A stretch of DNA of 64,000 nucleotides from positions 3,201,001-3,265,000 of the forward strand of contig NZ_AP018498.1 of the NCBI RefSeq assembly GCF_003569745.1. The letters are read 5' to 3'. A model generated the notes under the pieces. That model was not told the origin of the DNA and ran no database searches. It saw only the letters and a list, made by a program, of their open reading frames with translations. The stretch's first letter is position 1, and every line of letters starts with the position of its first letter. The stretch comes from Altererythrobacter sp. B11 (lineage in GTDB: Bacteria; Pseudomonadota; Alphaproteobacteria; Sphingomonadales; Sphingomonadaceae). A program made the position numbers and the translations under genes. Below, piece after piece: positions 25,290-33,460 of this stretch.

Positions 25290-27449
25290 ATGAGGATGCG
25301 GAGAGTTCGGAGTCGACAGGTGCCGCTATTTGCGTCCGCCGCCTGCGCGCTGGCGCTGGGCTGTGCCGCACTGGCGACGGCCCGAGGGCAGCAGCCGGTG
25401 CAAGCCTCCGGCAAGGCTTTCGCTGCGCAGGTGGAAGCCGGTCGCACAGCCTATGCAACGCATTGTGCAGCCTGCCACGGCGCCGACATGGCCGGCGGCC
25501 AGTTCGCCTCCTCGCTCACGGGCGCAGCCTTCCTCGCCAAATGGGGCGGCGCGCCCGCACAGGATCTCTACACCTACATCCGCAACTCCATGCCGCCCGG
25601 TGGCGCAGGCACGCTGCCGGATGAGACCTATGCCGCACTGGCAGCGCTGATCCTTTCGCAGAACGGCGGCCATGCCGAGCGTGCGCTCGCCCCCGGCGAT
25701 GCCGCCAGCCTTGCAGCGGCCACCCTGCCCAAGCCGAGCCTGGCCGCTGATGCGGTGGACGAAGTCGGCATCGGCGGGATTTCCACCCGCTATCCGATGC
25801 CGCACCGGCCCGAGCCGGCGGACCGCTTCGCCAGTTTCACTCCCGTCACCGAAGCCATGCTCGACGATCCGGCGCCGGAGAACTGGATGAGCTGGCGCCG
25901 CGGCCACAACGGCCAGGGCTATTCGCCGCTGGGCCAGATCAACACGGGGAATGTCGGCCAGTTGCGCCTTGCCTGGGCGCAGCCGCTGCCGACGGGCGAG
26001 ACGACCAACGAACCGCTGGTGCGCGACGGCGTGCTCTACATCTACGGCTATGGCGATCAGGTGTTCGCCTTCGATGCCGCCACGGGCAGGATGCTGTGGC
26101 GCTATCAGCGCACGGTGCCGGAAGGCACGGTGCTGTCCTCCAAGAAGACGCTGGCGCTCTATGGGGACAAGCTGTTCGCTGCCACGTCGGACCTGCATCT
26201 GGCGGCGCTGGATGCACGCACCGGGCGACCGGTGTGGGATGTGCCGATCACCGGGCGCCCGGGCTTTCGCAATCCCGGCGGGCCGCTGGCTGCCGACGGC
26301 GTAATCATGCAGGGCCTCACCACGCAGGAACCCGGCGGCGGGCTGATCGCGGCCTTCGATGCCGAAACCGGCAAGCATTTGTGGACCTTCGACACGGTGG
26401 CCAAGCCCGGCACCCCCGGCGGCGACAGCTGGAACGGGCTGCCGGCAGACCAGCGGCGCGGCGGCTCGGTATGGACCTCCGGCACCTATGACGCGGCCTC
26501 TGGCCTTGCCCTTTGGGGCGTCGCGCAGACCTATGACACGGGGCCGGTGCGCGATCGCAAGCCGGGCCTCAACAACGATGGCCTGTTCACAAATTCCACC
26601 CTCGCCTTCGAGCCGCGCAGCGGCAAGCTCGTGTGGTATTTCCAGCATGTGAAGAACGACCAGTACGATCTCGACTGGGTGTTCGACCGCGTGATCGGCA
26701 CGGTCGAGAAGGATGGGCACCAGCGCCGCGTGGTGATCACCGGCGGCAAGGAAGGCCTGTTCGACATGCTGGAGGTGGAGACGGGCAAATATGTCGACAC
26801 CGTCGACATGGGCTTGCAGAACTTCATCACCGCCATCGATCCCGTAACGGGGGACAAGACGGTGGATCCCGCGCTGGTGCCGGGGCGGGACAAGGGGTCC
26901 GTGTTCGTCTGCCCGCATTCCGGCGGCGGGCGCAACTGGAGCCCGACCTCCTTCAACCCGCACACCCACAGCCTGTTCGTGAACGCGCGTGACGTGTGCA
27001 TGGAAATGGTCCCCTCCGAGAAGGGCTTCCTCACCAGCGGGGTCAACATCCTCTATTCGCCTCCCAAGGACGGGGACGGCAATTACGGCGTGCTGCAGAG
27101 CCTGGACATGGACACGGGCGAGAAGCGCTGGGAAGTGCGCCGCCGCGCCCCGTTCGACATGGGCATATTGACCACGGCGGGCGGGCTGCTGTTCACCGGC
27201 GGAGTCGATCGCCAGGTGCTGGCTTACGATCAGGCGGACGGGCGCGAGGTGTGGCGCAGCGCCCTGCCCGGCGTGCCCAATGGCTCCCCCATCACCTATT
27301 CGGTGGATGGCCGGCAGTATGTGGCCATGGTCACGGGCGAAGGCAACCCGCTGTCCTTCGGCCTGCCGGAAGCGTTCACGCCGGAATTGCCGCAGCCAGC
27401 GGTGAACAATGCCGCGCTCTATGTCTTCGCCCTGCCCGAAGGCGAGTGA
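25290..27449 (+). CDS. PQQ-dependent dehydrogenase 3 with N-terminal cytochrome c domain
   Basis: A 719-residue quinohemoprotein. A signal peptide is followed by a cytochrome c domain with HCAACHG (Cys59-His63) and a probable Met ligand in SMPPGG. The PQQ propeller begins near residue 190 (WMSWRRGHNGQGYSPL). It carries VKNDQYDLDWVFDRVIG where the other three enzymes have the HHDLWDxD block, so it belongs to a different branch. N-terminal heme fusion recalls polyvinyl-alcohol dehydrogenase rather than the C-terminal heme of quinohemoprotein alcohol dehydrogenases. An ATG at 25296 is an alternative start, better spaced from the GGGGGGA ribosome site. Confidence 0.9.
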   Translation: MRMRRVRSRQVPLFASAACALALGCAALATARGQQPVQASGKAFAAQVEAGRTAYATHCAACHGADMAGGQFASSLTGAAFLAKWGGAPAQDLYTYIRNSMPPGGAGTLPDETYAALAALILSQNGGHAERALAPGDAASLAAATLPKPSLAADAVDEVGIGGISTRYPMPHRPEPADRFASFTPVTEAMLDDPAPENWMSWRRGHNGQGYSPLGQINTGNVGQLRLAWAQPLPTGETTNEPLVRDGVLYIYGYGDQVFAFDAATGRMLWRYQRTVPEGTVLSSKKTLALYGDKLFAATSDLHLAALDARTGRPVWDVPITGRPGFRNPGGPLAADGVIMQGLTTQEPGGGLIAAFDAETGKHLWTFDTVAKPGTPGGDSWNGLPADQRRGGSVWTSGTYDAASGLALWGVAQTYDTGPVRDRKPGLNNDGLFTNSTLAFEPRSGKLVWYFQHVKNDQYDLDWVFDRVIGTVEKDGHQRRVVITGGKEGLFDMLEVETGKYVDTVDMGLQNFITAIDPVTGDKTVDPALVPGRDKGSVFVCPHSGGGRNWSPTSFNPHTHSLFVNARDVCMEMVPSEKGFLTSGVNILYSPPKDGDGNYGVLQSLDMDTGEKRWEVRRRAPFDMGILTTAGGLLFTGGVDRQVLAYDQADGREVWRSALPGVPNGSPITYSVDGRQYVAMVTGEGNPLSFGLPEAFTPELPQPAVNNAALYVFALPEGE

Positions 27450-27487
27450 CGCAAGCGCACCGGCCGCCGAGCGCGACCCGAATGAAA

Positions 27488-27511
27488 AAGGCCGCCCCGA
27501 GGGGCGGCCTT
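27488..27511. terminator. Hairpin terminator between convergent units
   Basis: AAGGCCGCCCC (27488-27498) pairs with GGGGCGGCCTT (27501-27511). Five A residues precede and T-rich sequence follows, so it can end transcripts from both the PQQ dehydrogenase 3 gene and the DUF6644-type pair. Confidence 0.8.
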
Positions 27512-27542
27512 CCTGTTTTCGGGCCATGCCGCGAAGGCGTGG

Positions 27543-28058
27543 TTAGTAGAAGATGCCGAGCGTGAAGCCGATCGCGCGGCCGAAGAACACCACCAGCACC
27601 CAGAAGATGAGCGACAGCAGACCGGCCACCTTGACCATGGCAGGCACCGGCCCGGTGCCATGCACATCCCAATCCTTCAGCGTGCGCTGAGTGATGAAGT
27701 GGAAATACATCATGTTGAGGCCGGCCAGTGCCAGCATCACCATCTTCCACAGGAAATAGGGATTGATCACATAGCTGCTGGCCTTGCTGACGAAGAGCAG
27801 CGAGCCACTGATCGCGGCCAGCACGAAGGCTGCCCAGGTCCACTTCAGCGTGTCCTGTGTCATCTGCGTGATCGAGCTTCTGATCGACGCGAGGCCGAGC
27901 AGGCGCAGGTCCATCACGGCGATCGTGCCGACAACGGTGACGAGGGCGATCACATGGATCGTCTCGATCGTGGGGAAAGCCCAGGTGCTTTCCGCGATGA
28001 AGGTACCGACCCCCGAATATTCGAGGGACTGCCAGATATTTTCAGGTTCAGGATACAT
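27543..28058 (-). CDS. DUF6644-type small membrane protein A
   Basis: This 171-residue protein has about four TM helices: 27-50 (TIETIHVIALVTVVGTIAVMD), 72-92, 100-118 and 140-165. It is a paralog of the adjacent gene (28075-28602). Shared points are an early TM His (ETIHVIALV / FQVIHILSIA), the I-M-D/N-L-R motif, and W-K-M / W-I-K-M before a later helix. The family is uncharacterised. Conserved intramembrane His residues suggest heme or quinone contact (inference). The two genes form a minus-strand pair divergent from PQQ dehydrogenase 4. Confidence 0.78.
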   Translation of the reverse strand: MYPEPENIWQSLEYSGVGTFIAESTWAFPTIETIHVIALVTVVGTIAVMDLRLLGLASIRSSITQMTQDTLKWTWAAFVLAAISGSLLFVSKASSYVINPYFLWKMVMLALAGLNMMYFHFITQRTLKDWDVHGTGPVPAMVKVAGLLSLIFWVLVVFFGRAIGFTLGIFY

Positions 28059-28074
28059 CGAAAGCCCCCAGAAA

Positions 28075-28602
28075 TCAGACCGGTGCGTAGGCGATCCAGC
28101 GACCGCACAGCATGATGACGCACCACAGGATCACGACCAGCACCGCGCCGACGCGGGCGGCAGACGAAACGCCGCCAGCGGCCTCCGCATGCTTCACCAC
28201 GCCGTTGTGGAACCAGAGGCTGACGAGGATTGCCACGACCACCAGGACCATCTTGATCCAGAAGATCGGGTTGATGAGCTCGCGAACGGGCTCGCCGATG
28301 ATCATGAACACGCCCGAAACGATCAGGAAGGCCAGCGACCACCAGATCCACGGTACGAAGCGCCGTGCTGTATCCAGCATGGTCAGATGCGTGCCCGACG
28401 CCTTAAAGATGCGCAGGTTGATCATCAGGATGGAGCCGAACGCCATGGCGATCGACAGGATGTGGATCACCTGGAACACCGGGATGGCCCAGAAATGGGT
28501 CACGATCCAAAGGTTCAGCGGTGTGTCGGAAATCCACAAGGCGAGTTCGACCAGCTGCGTCGTACGCAGCCACTCGGTAAAATTATATAGCAGGTCACCC
28601 AT
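28075..28602 (-). CDS. DUF6644-type small membrane protein B
   Basis: This 175-residue paralog of the downstream gene has four predicted TM helices. Conserved His lie in VTHFWAIPVFQVIHIL and SLWFHNGVV. It precedes protein A by 16 bp, so the two are co-transcribed. It is likely an inner-membrane partner of the surrounding redox genes, but no activity is known. Confidence 0.78.
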   Translation of the reverse strand: MGDLLYNFTEWLRTTQLVELALWISDTPLNLWIVTHFWAIPVFQVIHILSIAMAFGSILMINLRIFKASGTHLTMLDTARRFVPWIWWSLAFLIVSGVFMIIGEPVRELINPIFWIKMVLVVVAILVSLWFHNGVVKHAEAAGGVSSAARVGAVLVVILWCVIMLCGRWIAYAPV

Positions 28603-29083
28603 CGGCGTTACATTCCCCCATCTCTAGCCAGCGTCGCCACCGGCGGGATTCGGCCGGCAGCCCATGCTGCCTCCCACACCCCGCACACCCGGTGACGCGT
28701 GATCTCCCGGGCATTATGGCGCCTATAGTCCCTCTTGCCGAGTAATTTACCGTAACCACTGCGTTACAGCCGGTTACAACACCTCACCCGACGCCTTCCC
28801 TTCATTGCATGCTCCGCTAGCGCGACAGAGGGCGATCGCCAAGCCCCAAGTTGACTTAGTCCCGCGGCGGACCTTCGCCCGGAACTGCGCCCGCAGCCTG
28901 CGGCGCGCGGCCGGACTGTCGCAAAATTGTATCTCGGGCGGCGGATTCTGCGACAATAATTGCCGCCAGGGAGCATTGTCAAAACAAGCTCTGGACCCTA
29001 GGACATAATCAACTAGAGAGCGCGGGCGAGGCCGGGGATCGGCCTGCGCGCGGCGTTTGAGAACTGAGCGGAGGGGGTAGCGG
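28603..29083. other. Divergent intergenic region between the DUF6644 pair and PQQ dehydrogenase 4
   Basis: The 481 bp hold no recognisable gene. They contain the motif GCAAAATTGTATC (28921-28933). TTGTCA at 28976-28981 reads as TTGACA on the minus strand, with TTATTG 17 bp further, a possible promoter for the DUF6644 pair. Local AT-richness is above the surroundings. Confidence 0.6.
28921..28984 (+). promoter_or_regulatory. Putative regulatory element upstream of PQQ dehydrogenase 4
   Basis: GCAAAATTGTATC at 28921-28933 repeats the element at 20167-20178. It is followed by GGATTCTGCGACAAT and by ATTGTCAAAA at 28975-28984. Its distance to the ATG (163 bp) is almost the same as at PQQ dehydrogenase 2. 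Confidence 0.45.
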
Positions 29084-30985
29084 ATGCGCTTCGGAAGAGG
29101 CTTGGGGCTGATGGCCACGGCCGCACTGATGGCTGGTGGCGCCGCCATCGCCCAAGGGGCGGAACCAGATGGCGACTGGCAGACGATCAACCGCGATGCG
29201 GCTTCCACGCGTTATTCCCCGCTTACCGATATCAACCGCGCCAATGTCGCCGGGCTGAAGGAAGCCTGGCGCTATCCGATTCGCGGCTTCAACACGGCGA
29301 CCCCGCTGGTGGCGGACAGCGTGATGTATTTCCCGGCCGGCGGCCGCGTCGTCGCGCTGGATGCAGTGAGCGGCAAGGAAAAGTGGTCCTTCGATGTGCC
29401 GAAGGCCGAATCCGGCCCGCCGCGCAACGCGTCCACCCGGGGCGTGAGCTATTGGCCCGGTGATCGTGATACGCCGCCGCGCATCCTGTTCATGGCCGGC
29501 AATTTGCTGATCGCGCTGGACGCGGCCAGCGGCACGCCGGTGGCGGGCTTCGGTCAGGGCGGCATGGTGGATGTGGGCGTGCCCTATGGCGGCACCCCCT
29601 CTATCGGCGGCGACGTGGCGGTGATCGGTGCAGCCACGCTGGAAAATCCGCAGGGTGTTGCCGGCAACCCGCGCGCCTTCGACATTCGCACCGGCCGCAA
29701 GCTGTGGGAATTCCAGACCGTCCCCAAGAAGGGCGAACGCTTCAACGAGACCTGGGGCAATGGCTGGAAGAACCGGTCCGGCGCCAACATGTGGGCTACC
29801 TCCGCCCCGATCGACGTCGAACGCGGCATCGTAGTCCTGCCCATCAGCGGCCCCGCAGCCAATTACTGGGGTGGCGATCGGCCGGGCGACAATCTCTTTG
29901 CCAATTCGCTGGTGGCCGTCGATCTCAAGACCGGCGAATACAAGTGGCACTTCCAGACGGTGCATCACGATCTGTGGGATACGGATATCCCCAGCGCCGG
30001 CCCGCTGATCGACGCGAAGGTGGATGGGCGCCGTCAACCTGTGATCGCCCATGTCGGCAAGGCGGCACGCTTCTTCGTGCTCAACCGCGAGACGGGCAAG
30101 CCCGCCCTGCCGGTAGAGGAACGGCCGGTTCTCGCGGGCGACGTGCCGGGTGAATATTACAGCCCCACCCAGCCCTTCCCGGTGAAGACGCCGCCGCTGG
30201 CGCGCGTGAAGCTGACCTATGACGATCTCGTCACCGCAGAGGACACCAGCCCCGCCCATGCTGCCGCCTGCGTGGCAATGTGGCGCAAGGCCGGGGGCTA
30301 CCTCAACTTCGGGCCGTTCACGCCCTTCTACCTGCATCGCGACGGCGCTCCGCCGCGGTCCACCATCCAGCTTCCGGGCGGCACCGGCGGAGTGAACTGG
30401 GGCGGCATGGCGGCCGATCCGCACAGCGGCATCGTGTATGCCAATGTGCAGTCCACCTCTCTGGTTGGCTGGGTGGAGATGAAGGACAGCACCGAGAGCT
30501 ACAGCTTCGATGCGAACGATACGAACCAGCTCTACGACCGCGCGAGCGTGGACGGGAAAGGCCCGTTCTTCACCTTCAGTGCACCGCTTTCCGGCGAGTA
30601 TGACGAGAAGGGCCGCGCCGTTGGGCCCAGCCTGCCGTGCTACAAGCCGCCGTGGGCGCAACTGACGGCGGTGGATGCCAATACCGGCGAAGTGAAATGG
30701 GCCGTTCCGCTGGGCATGTATGAAGAACTGCCCGAGGGGCGCCAGGTGCTGGGCAATGCCGGCAATGCCGGCCCGACGGTGACGGCGGGCGGGCTGGTGT
30801 TCGTCGGCGCCACGAACGACAAACGCTTCCGCGCCTTCGATGCCGAGACCGGCCGCGAATTGTGGGAGACGGCGCTGGGCGGGAATGCCAATGCCAATCC
30901 CATGACCTATCGGGGGAGCGATGGGAAACAGTATGTCGCCATCAATGCAGGTGGCACGATCATGACCTATTCGTTATCAAGCTAA
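29084..30985 (+). CDS. PQQ-dependent dehydrogenase 4 (membrane-GDH-like propeller)
   Basis: A 633-residue exported quinoprotein with a signal peptide (about 1-24). It begins DWQTINRDAASTRYSPL and has LDAASGTPVAGF, FDIRTGRKLWEF and VHHDLWDTDIPSAGPL (catalytic Asp/PQQ region). FDAETGRELW closes the propeller. It is most like PQQ dehydrogenase 1 in segment order, including WPGDR/SYWPG and YYSPTQPFPVKTPPL. No heme motif is present. It is followed by a secreted WEGDTL-family gene and a DUF6152-type gene in a probable operon. Confidence 0.9.
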   Translation: MRFGRGLGLMATAALMAGGAAIAQGAEPDGDWQTINRDAASTRYSPLTDINRANVAGLKEAWRYPIRGFNTATPLVADSVMYFPAGGRVVALDAVSGKEKWSFDVPKAESGPPRNASTRGVSYWPGDRDTPPRILFMAGNLLIALDAASGTPVAGFGQGGMVDVGVPYGGTPSIGGDVAVIGAATLENPQGVAGNPRAFDIRTGRKLWEFQTVPKKGERFNETWGNGWKNRSGANMWATSAPIDVERGIVVLPISGPAANYWGGDRPGDNLFANSLVAVDLKTGEYKWHFQTVHHDLWDTDIPSAGPLIDAKVDGRRQPVIAHVGKAARFFVLNRETGKPALPVEERPVLAGDVPGEYYSPTQPFPVKTPPLARVKLTYDDLVTAEDTSPAHAAACVAMWRKAGGYLNFGPFTPFYLHRDGAPPRSTIQLPGGTGGVNWGGMAADPHSGIVYANVQSTSLVGWVEMKDSTESYSFDANDTNQLYDRASVDGKGPFFTFSAPLSGEYDEKGRAVGPSLPCYKPPWAQLTAVDANTGEVKWAVPLGMYEELPEGRQVLGNAGNAGPTVTAGGLVFVGATNDKRFRAFDAETGRELWETALGGNANANPMTYRGSDGKQYVAINAGGTIMTYSLSS

Positions 30986-31015
30986 CGAATACCAACGAGA
31001 GAGGTTTAGGTGGGG

Positions 31016-31897
31016 ATGAAAAGACTTTCCATTCTGGCGGTTACCGCGGCCGCCTTCGCAATGTCCGGCGTCGCGACGCCGGTGATGGCGCAGGATTCGG
31101 CCAAGGCCCCGGCGAAGATCGAAGGCCATCCGAACATCAACGGCATCTGGCAGTCGATGGGCGAGGCCAACTGGAACCTGGAGCCGCATTCCGCTGCGCC
31201 CAACCCGGTGGCAGAGCGGCAGCTGGGCACCATCGGCGCGATCCCGCCGGGTCTCGGCGTGGTGGTGGGGGGCAAGATCCCCTACAAGCCCGAAGCGCTG
31301 GAGCGGCTGAAGGAAAACCGTGAAAACCTGATCACGCATGATCCGGAAGCGGCCTGCTACCTGCCGGGCATCCCGCGCGCCACATACATGCCCTACCCCT
31401 TCCAGATCATCCAGGGCGGGAATGACGACATCCTGATGGTCTATGAATATGCCAACGCCAATCGCGTGGTCCACATGGGGCCGGTCGGCATTCCGCCGAT
31501 CGACACCTGGATGGGCACTTCCTACGGCCAGTGGGAAGGCGATACGCTGGTCGTCACCACGCTGGCGCTCGGCCCGGGTGACGTGAAGCTGCCGGGCGGC
31601 GAGCTCAAGCCGGGCGTGACCTGGCTGGACCGGTCGGGCAACTATCTCACGAACACGGCGTCGGTGGTGGAACGCTTCACCCCGCGCGGCCCGGATCACA
31701 TGGATTACGAGGCGACGATCGACGATCCGTCGATCTACACCAAGCCCTGGACGATCAAGATGCCGCTGTATCGCCGTGTGGAGCAGGATGCCCAGCTACT
31801 GGAATTCCGTTGCGTCCCGTTCAGCGAGCGCCTGCTATATGGTGACTTGCTCGAAGGGGAAGGCAGTCCAGCGGCCGGCGCTAACAAGAAAAATTGA
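31016..31897 (+). CDS. Secreted protein of unknown function, WEG(D/N)TL family, member 2
   Basis: This 293-residue protein has a signal peptide (MKRLSILAV to VMAQ, about 23). Its motifs are HPNINGIWQSMG, CYLPGIPRATYMPYPFQIIQ, GTSYGQWEGDTLVVTTLAL, VVERFTPRGPDHMDYEATI and YTKPWTIKM. The order matches the protein at 22398-23516. The ATG at 31016 is preferred over an in-frame GTG at 31010. The recurring pairing with a PQQ dehydrogenase suggests a partner or substrate-binding role, but no function is known. Confidence 0.8.
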   Translation: MKRLSILAVTAAAFAMSGVATPVMAQDSAKAPAKIEGHPNINGIWQSMGEANWNLEPHSAAPNPVAERQLGTIGAIPPGLGVVVGGKIPYKPEALERLKENRENLITHDPEAACYLPGIPRATYMPYPFQIIQGGNDDILMVYEYANANRVVHMGPVGIPPIDTWMGTSYGQWEGDTLVVTTLALGPGDVKLPGGELKPGVTWLDRSGNYLTNTASVVERFTPRGPDHMDYEATIDDPSIYTKPWTIKMPLYRRVEQDAQLLEFRCVPFSERLLYGDLLEGEGSPAAGANKKN

Positions 31898-31930
31898 GCA
31901 GAATACAAGAAATCGAGGAGTAGTTTAGCC

Positions 31931-32353
31931 ATGCACATCAAGAAGTGGGCGGTCGCCACGATTGGCGCCGTTCTCGCCGTGGGGACAGCGAGCACTGCTG
32001 TTGCCCACCACTCTTTCGCTACCGAGTTCGACCGCAACGCGCCGATCCGCCTGGAAGGCACCGTGGTGAAGTTCGAATGGGTGAACCCCCATTCGTGGAT
32101 CCACATCAAGACCAAGGACGGCAAGGTGTGGCGCGTGGAAGGCGGCGCTCCCAGCGCGCTGCTGCGCCGCGGCTGGAACCGCAACTCGCTGCCCGCGGGC
32201 ACCGAGATCATCGTGGACGCGTTCCGCGCCCGTGATGGGGACACCCGCGCGTCGGCCGCGGAAATCCGCTTCCCGAACGGCCGCGAGTTGTCGCTCGGCA
32301 ACCCGACGACGGAAGCCGTCGCCGCCGCCGCGAAGCGCGCCAAGGGCGACTGA
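31931..32353 (+). CDS. DUF6152-type small periplasmic protein
   Basis: This 140-residue protein has a signal peptide (to about 25, VAHHS). The family pattern is clear: AHHSFATEFDRNAPIRLEG, then VVKFEWVNPHSWIHI and a C-terminal RASAAEIRFPNGREL. It is the third gene of the unit that begins with PQQ dehydrogenase 4. The paired His at the mature N terminus could bind metal (inference). The function is unknown. Confidence 0.85.
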   Translation: MHIKKWAVATIGAVLAVGTASTAVAHHSFATEFDRNAPIRLEGTVVKFEWVNPHSWIHIKTKDGKVWRVEGGAPSALLRRGWNRNSLPAGTEIIVDAFRARDGDTRASAAEIRFPNGRELSLGNPTTEAVAAAAKRAKGD

Positions 32354-32389
32354 CACCGCGCAGCGGGCTCCCGTCCGCAGCGCCAGAAG

Positions 32390-32419
32390 GGCCCGCGATC
32401 TCCGGATCGCGGGCCTTTT
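32390..32419 (+). terminator. Rho-independent terminator after the DUF6152-type gene
   Basis: GGCCCGCGATC (32390-32400) pairs with GATCGCGGGCC (32405-32415), with a TCCG loop and then TTTT. It closes the PQQ dehydrogenase 4 operon. Confidence 0.85.
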
Positions 32420-32591
32420 GCTTTGGGAAAGCGCGCGCCGGTTCTTTGCCTTCAACTGGTCTTGCATCAGGATTATACCTGCGTGTGATCGCAATCTCCC
32501 GCGAGCGTGCGATCTTCGGGCGATCGGGCCGCCATGCCGGCGGACGGCGCTGGCGCGGCATGGCCGCGGCACATGCAGAAGGAGACTGCGA

Positions 32592-33422
32592 ATGCCCACT
32601 CTCACTCTCAAGGACGGCGTCGAATATTTCTACAAGGACTGGGGGCCGAAGGACGCCCAGCCCATCATGTTCCACCATGGCTGGCCGCTCTCGTCCGACG
32701 ACTGGGACAATCAGATGATGGTCTTCCTGCAGGAAGGCTTCCGCGTGCTGGCGCCGGACCGGCGCGGCAACGGCCGCTCCACCGAAACGCCGGACGGCAA
32801 CGACATGGATCACTTCGCCGATGACGTGGCGCAGCTGACGGACCATCTCGATCTCCGGGACGCGATCCATGTCGGCCACTCCACCGGCGGCGGTGAAGTG
32901 ACGCGCTATGTCGCCCGCGCAAAGCCCGGCCGGGTGGCCAAGGCCGTGCTGATCGGCGCTGTGCCGCCGCTGATGCTGAAGACGCCGGACAATCCCGAAG
33001 GCACGCCGCTGGAGGTGTTCGACAGCTTCCGCGCGGCGCAGGTGGCCAACCGCGCGCAGTTCTTCCTCGATGTACCCAGCGGGCCCTTCTACGGCTTCAA
33101 TCGCCCGGGTGCGAAGGTCGTTGAAGGGAGCATCCGCAACTGGTGGCGGCAGGGCATGATGGGCGGCATGAAGGCCCATTACGACTGCATCAAGGCCTTC
33201 TCCGAAACCGACCTGACCGAGGATCTGAAGGCGATCGAGGTGCCTGTCCTCGTGCTGCATGGGGAAGACGATCAGGTCGTTCCCATCGCCGCTTCCGCGC
33301 ACAAGGCGATCAAGCTGCTGAAGCACGGCACGCTGATCACCTATCCGGGCTTCCCGCACGGGATGCACACGGTCGAGGCGGATACGATCAACCGCGATAT
33401 TCTGGCCTTCATCCGCGGCTGA
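32592..33422 (+). CDS. Alpha/beta hydrolase of the cofactor-free haloperoxidase type
   Basis: This 276-residue protein matches non-heme chloroperoxidase/perhydrolase-like alpha/beta hydrolases. Marks are FHHGWPLSSDDWDNQ, APDRRGNGRS, the nucleophile in GHSTGG (Ser97), the Asp in LHGEDDQVVP and the His in GFPHGMHT. Such enzymes hydrolyse esters and can make peracids. The ATG at 32592 has an AGGAGA ribosome site. No signal peptide is seen, so it is cytoplasmic. Confidence 0.92.
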   Translation: MPTLTLKDGVEYFYKDWGPKDAQPIMFHHGWPLSSDDWDNQMMVFLQEGFRVLAPDRRGNGRSTETPDGNDMDHFADDVAQLTDHLDLRDAIHVGHSTGGGEVTRYVARAKPGRVAKAVLIGAVPPLMLKTPDNPEGTPLEVFDSFRAAQVANRAQFFLDVPSGPFYGFNRPGAKVVEGSIRNWWRQGMMGGMKAHYDCIKAFSETDLTEDLKAIEVPVLVLHGEDDQVVPIAASAHKAIKLLKHGTLITYPGFPHGMHTVEADTINRDILAFIRG

Positions 33423-33428
33423 GCTGCC

Positions 33429-33460
33429 GGAGGGCCGCGTCCCTAGGGGCGCGGCCCTCC
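33429..33460. terminator. Hairpin between convergent genes
   Basis: GGAGGGCCGCG (33429-33439) pairs with CGCGGCCCTCC (33450-33460). It has no T tract and overlaps the last codons of the transporter gene, so it may be a weak or factor-dependent terminator. Confidence 0.5.

Noticed and set aside
25326-27527. A 733-codon minus-strand ORF opposite PQQ dehydrogenase 3
   Set aside because: It is antisense to a clear quinohemoprotein gene and its composition is the mirror of that gene. No motif is recognisable.
28976-28984. ATTGTCAAA-type elements as a certain operator
   Set aside because: On the minus strand they read as TTGACA, so they may simply be -35 boxes. They are kept only as part of the longer shared motif.
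14557-30985. Assignment as a polyvinyl alcohol degradation cluster
   Set aside because: Only one of four quinoproteins has the N-terminal heme, and the hydrolase is a type-B carboxylesterase rather than the oxidised-PVA hydrolase type. The evidence is too weak.
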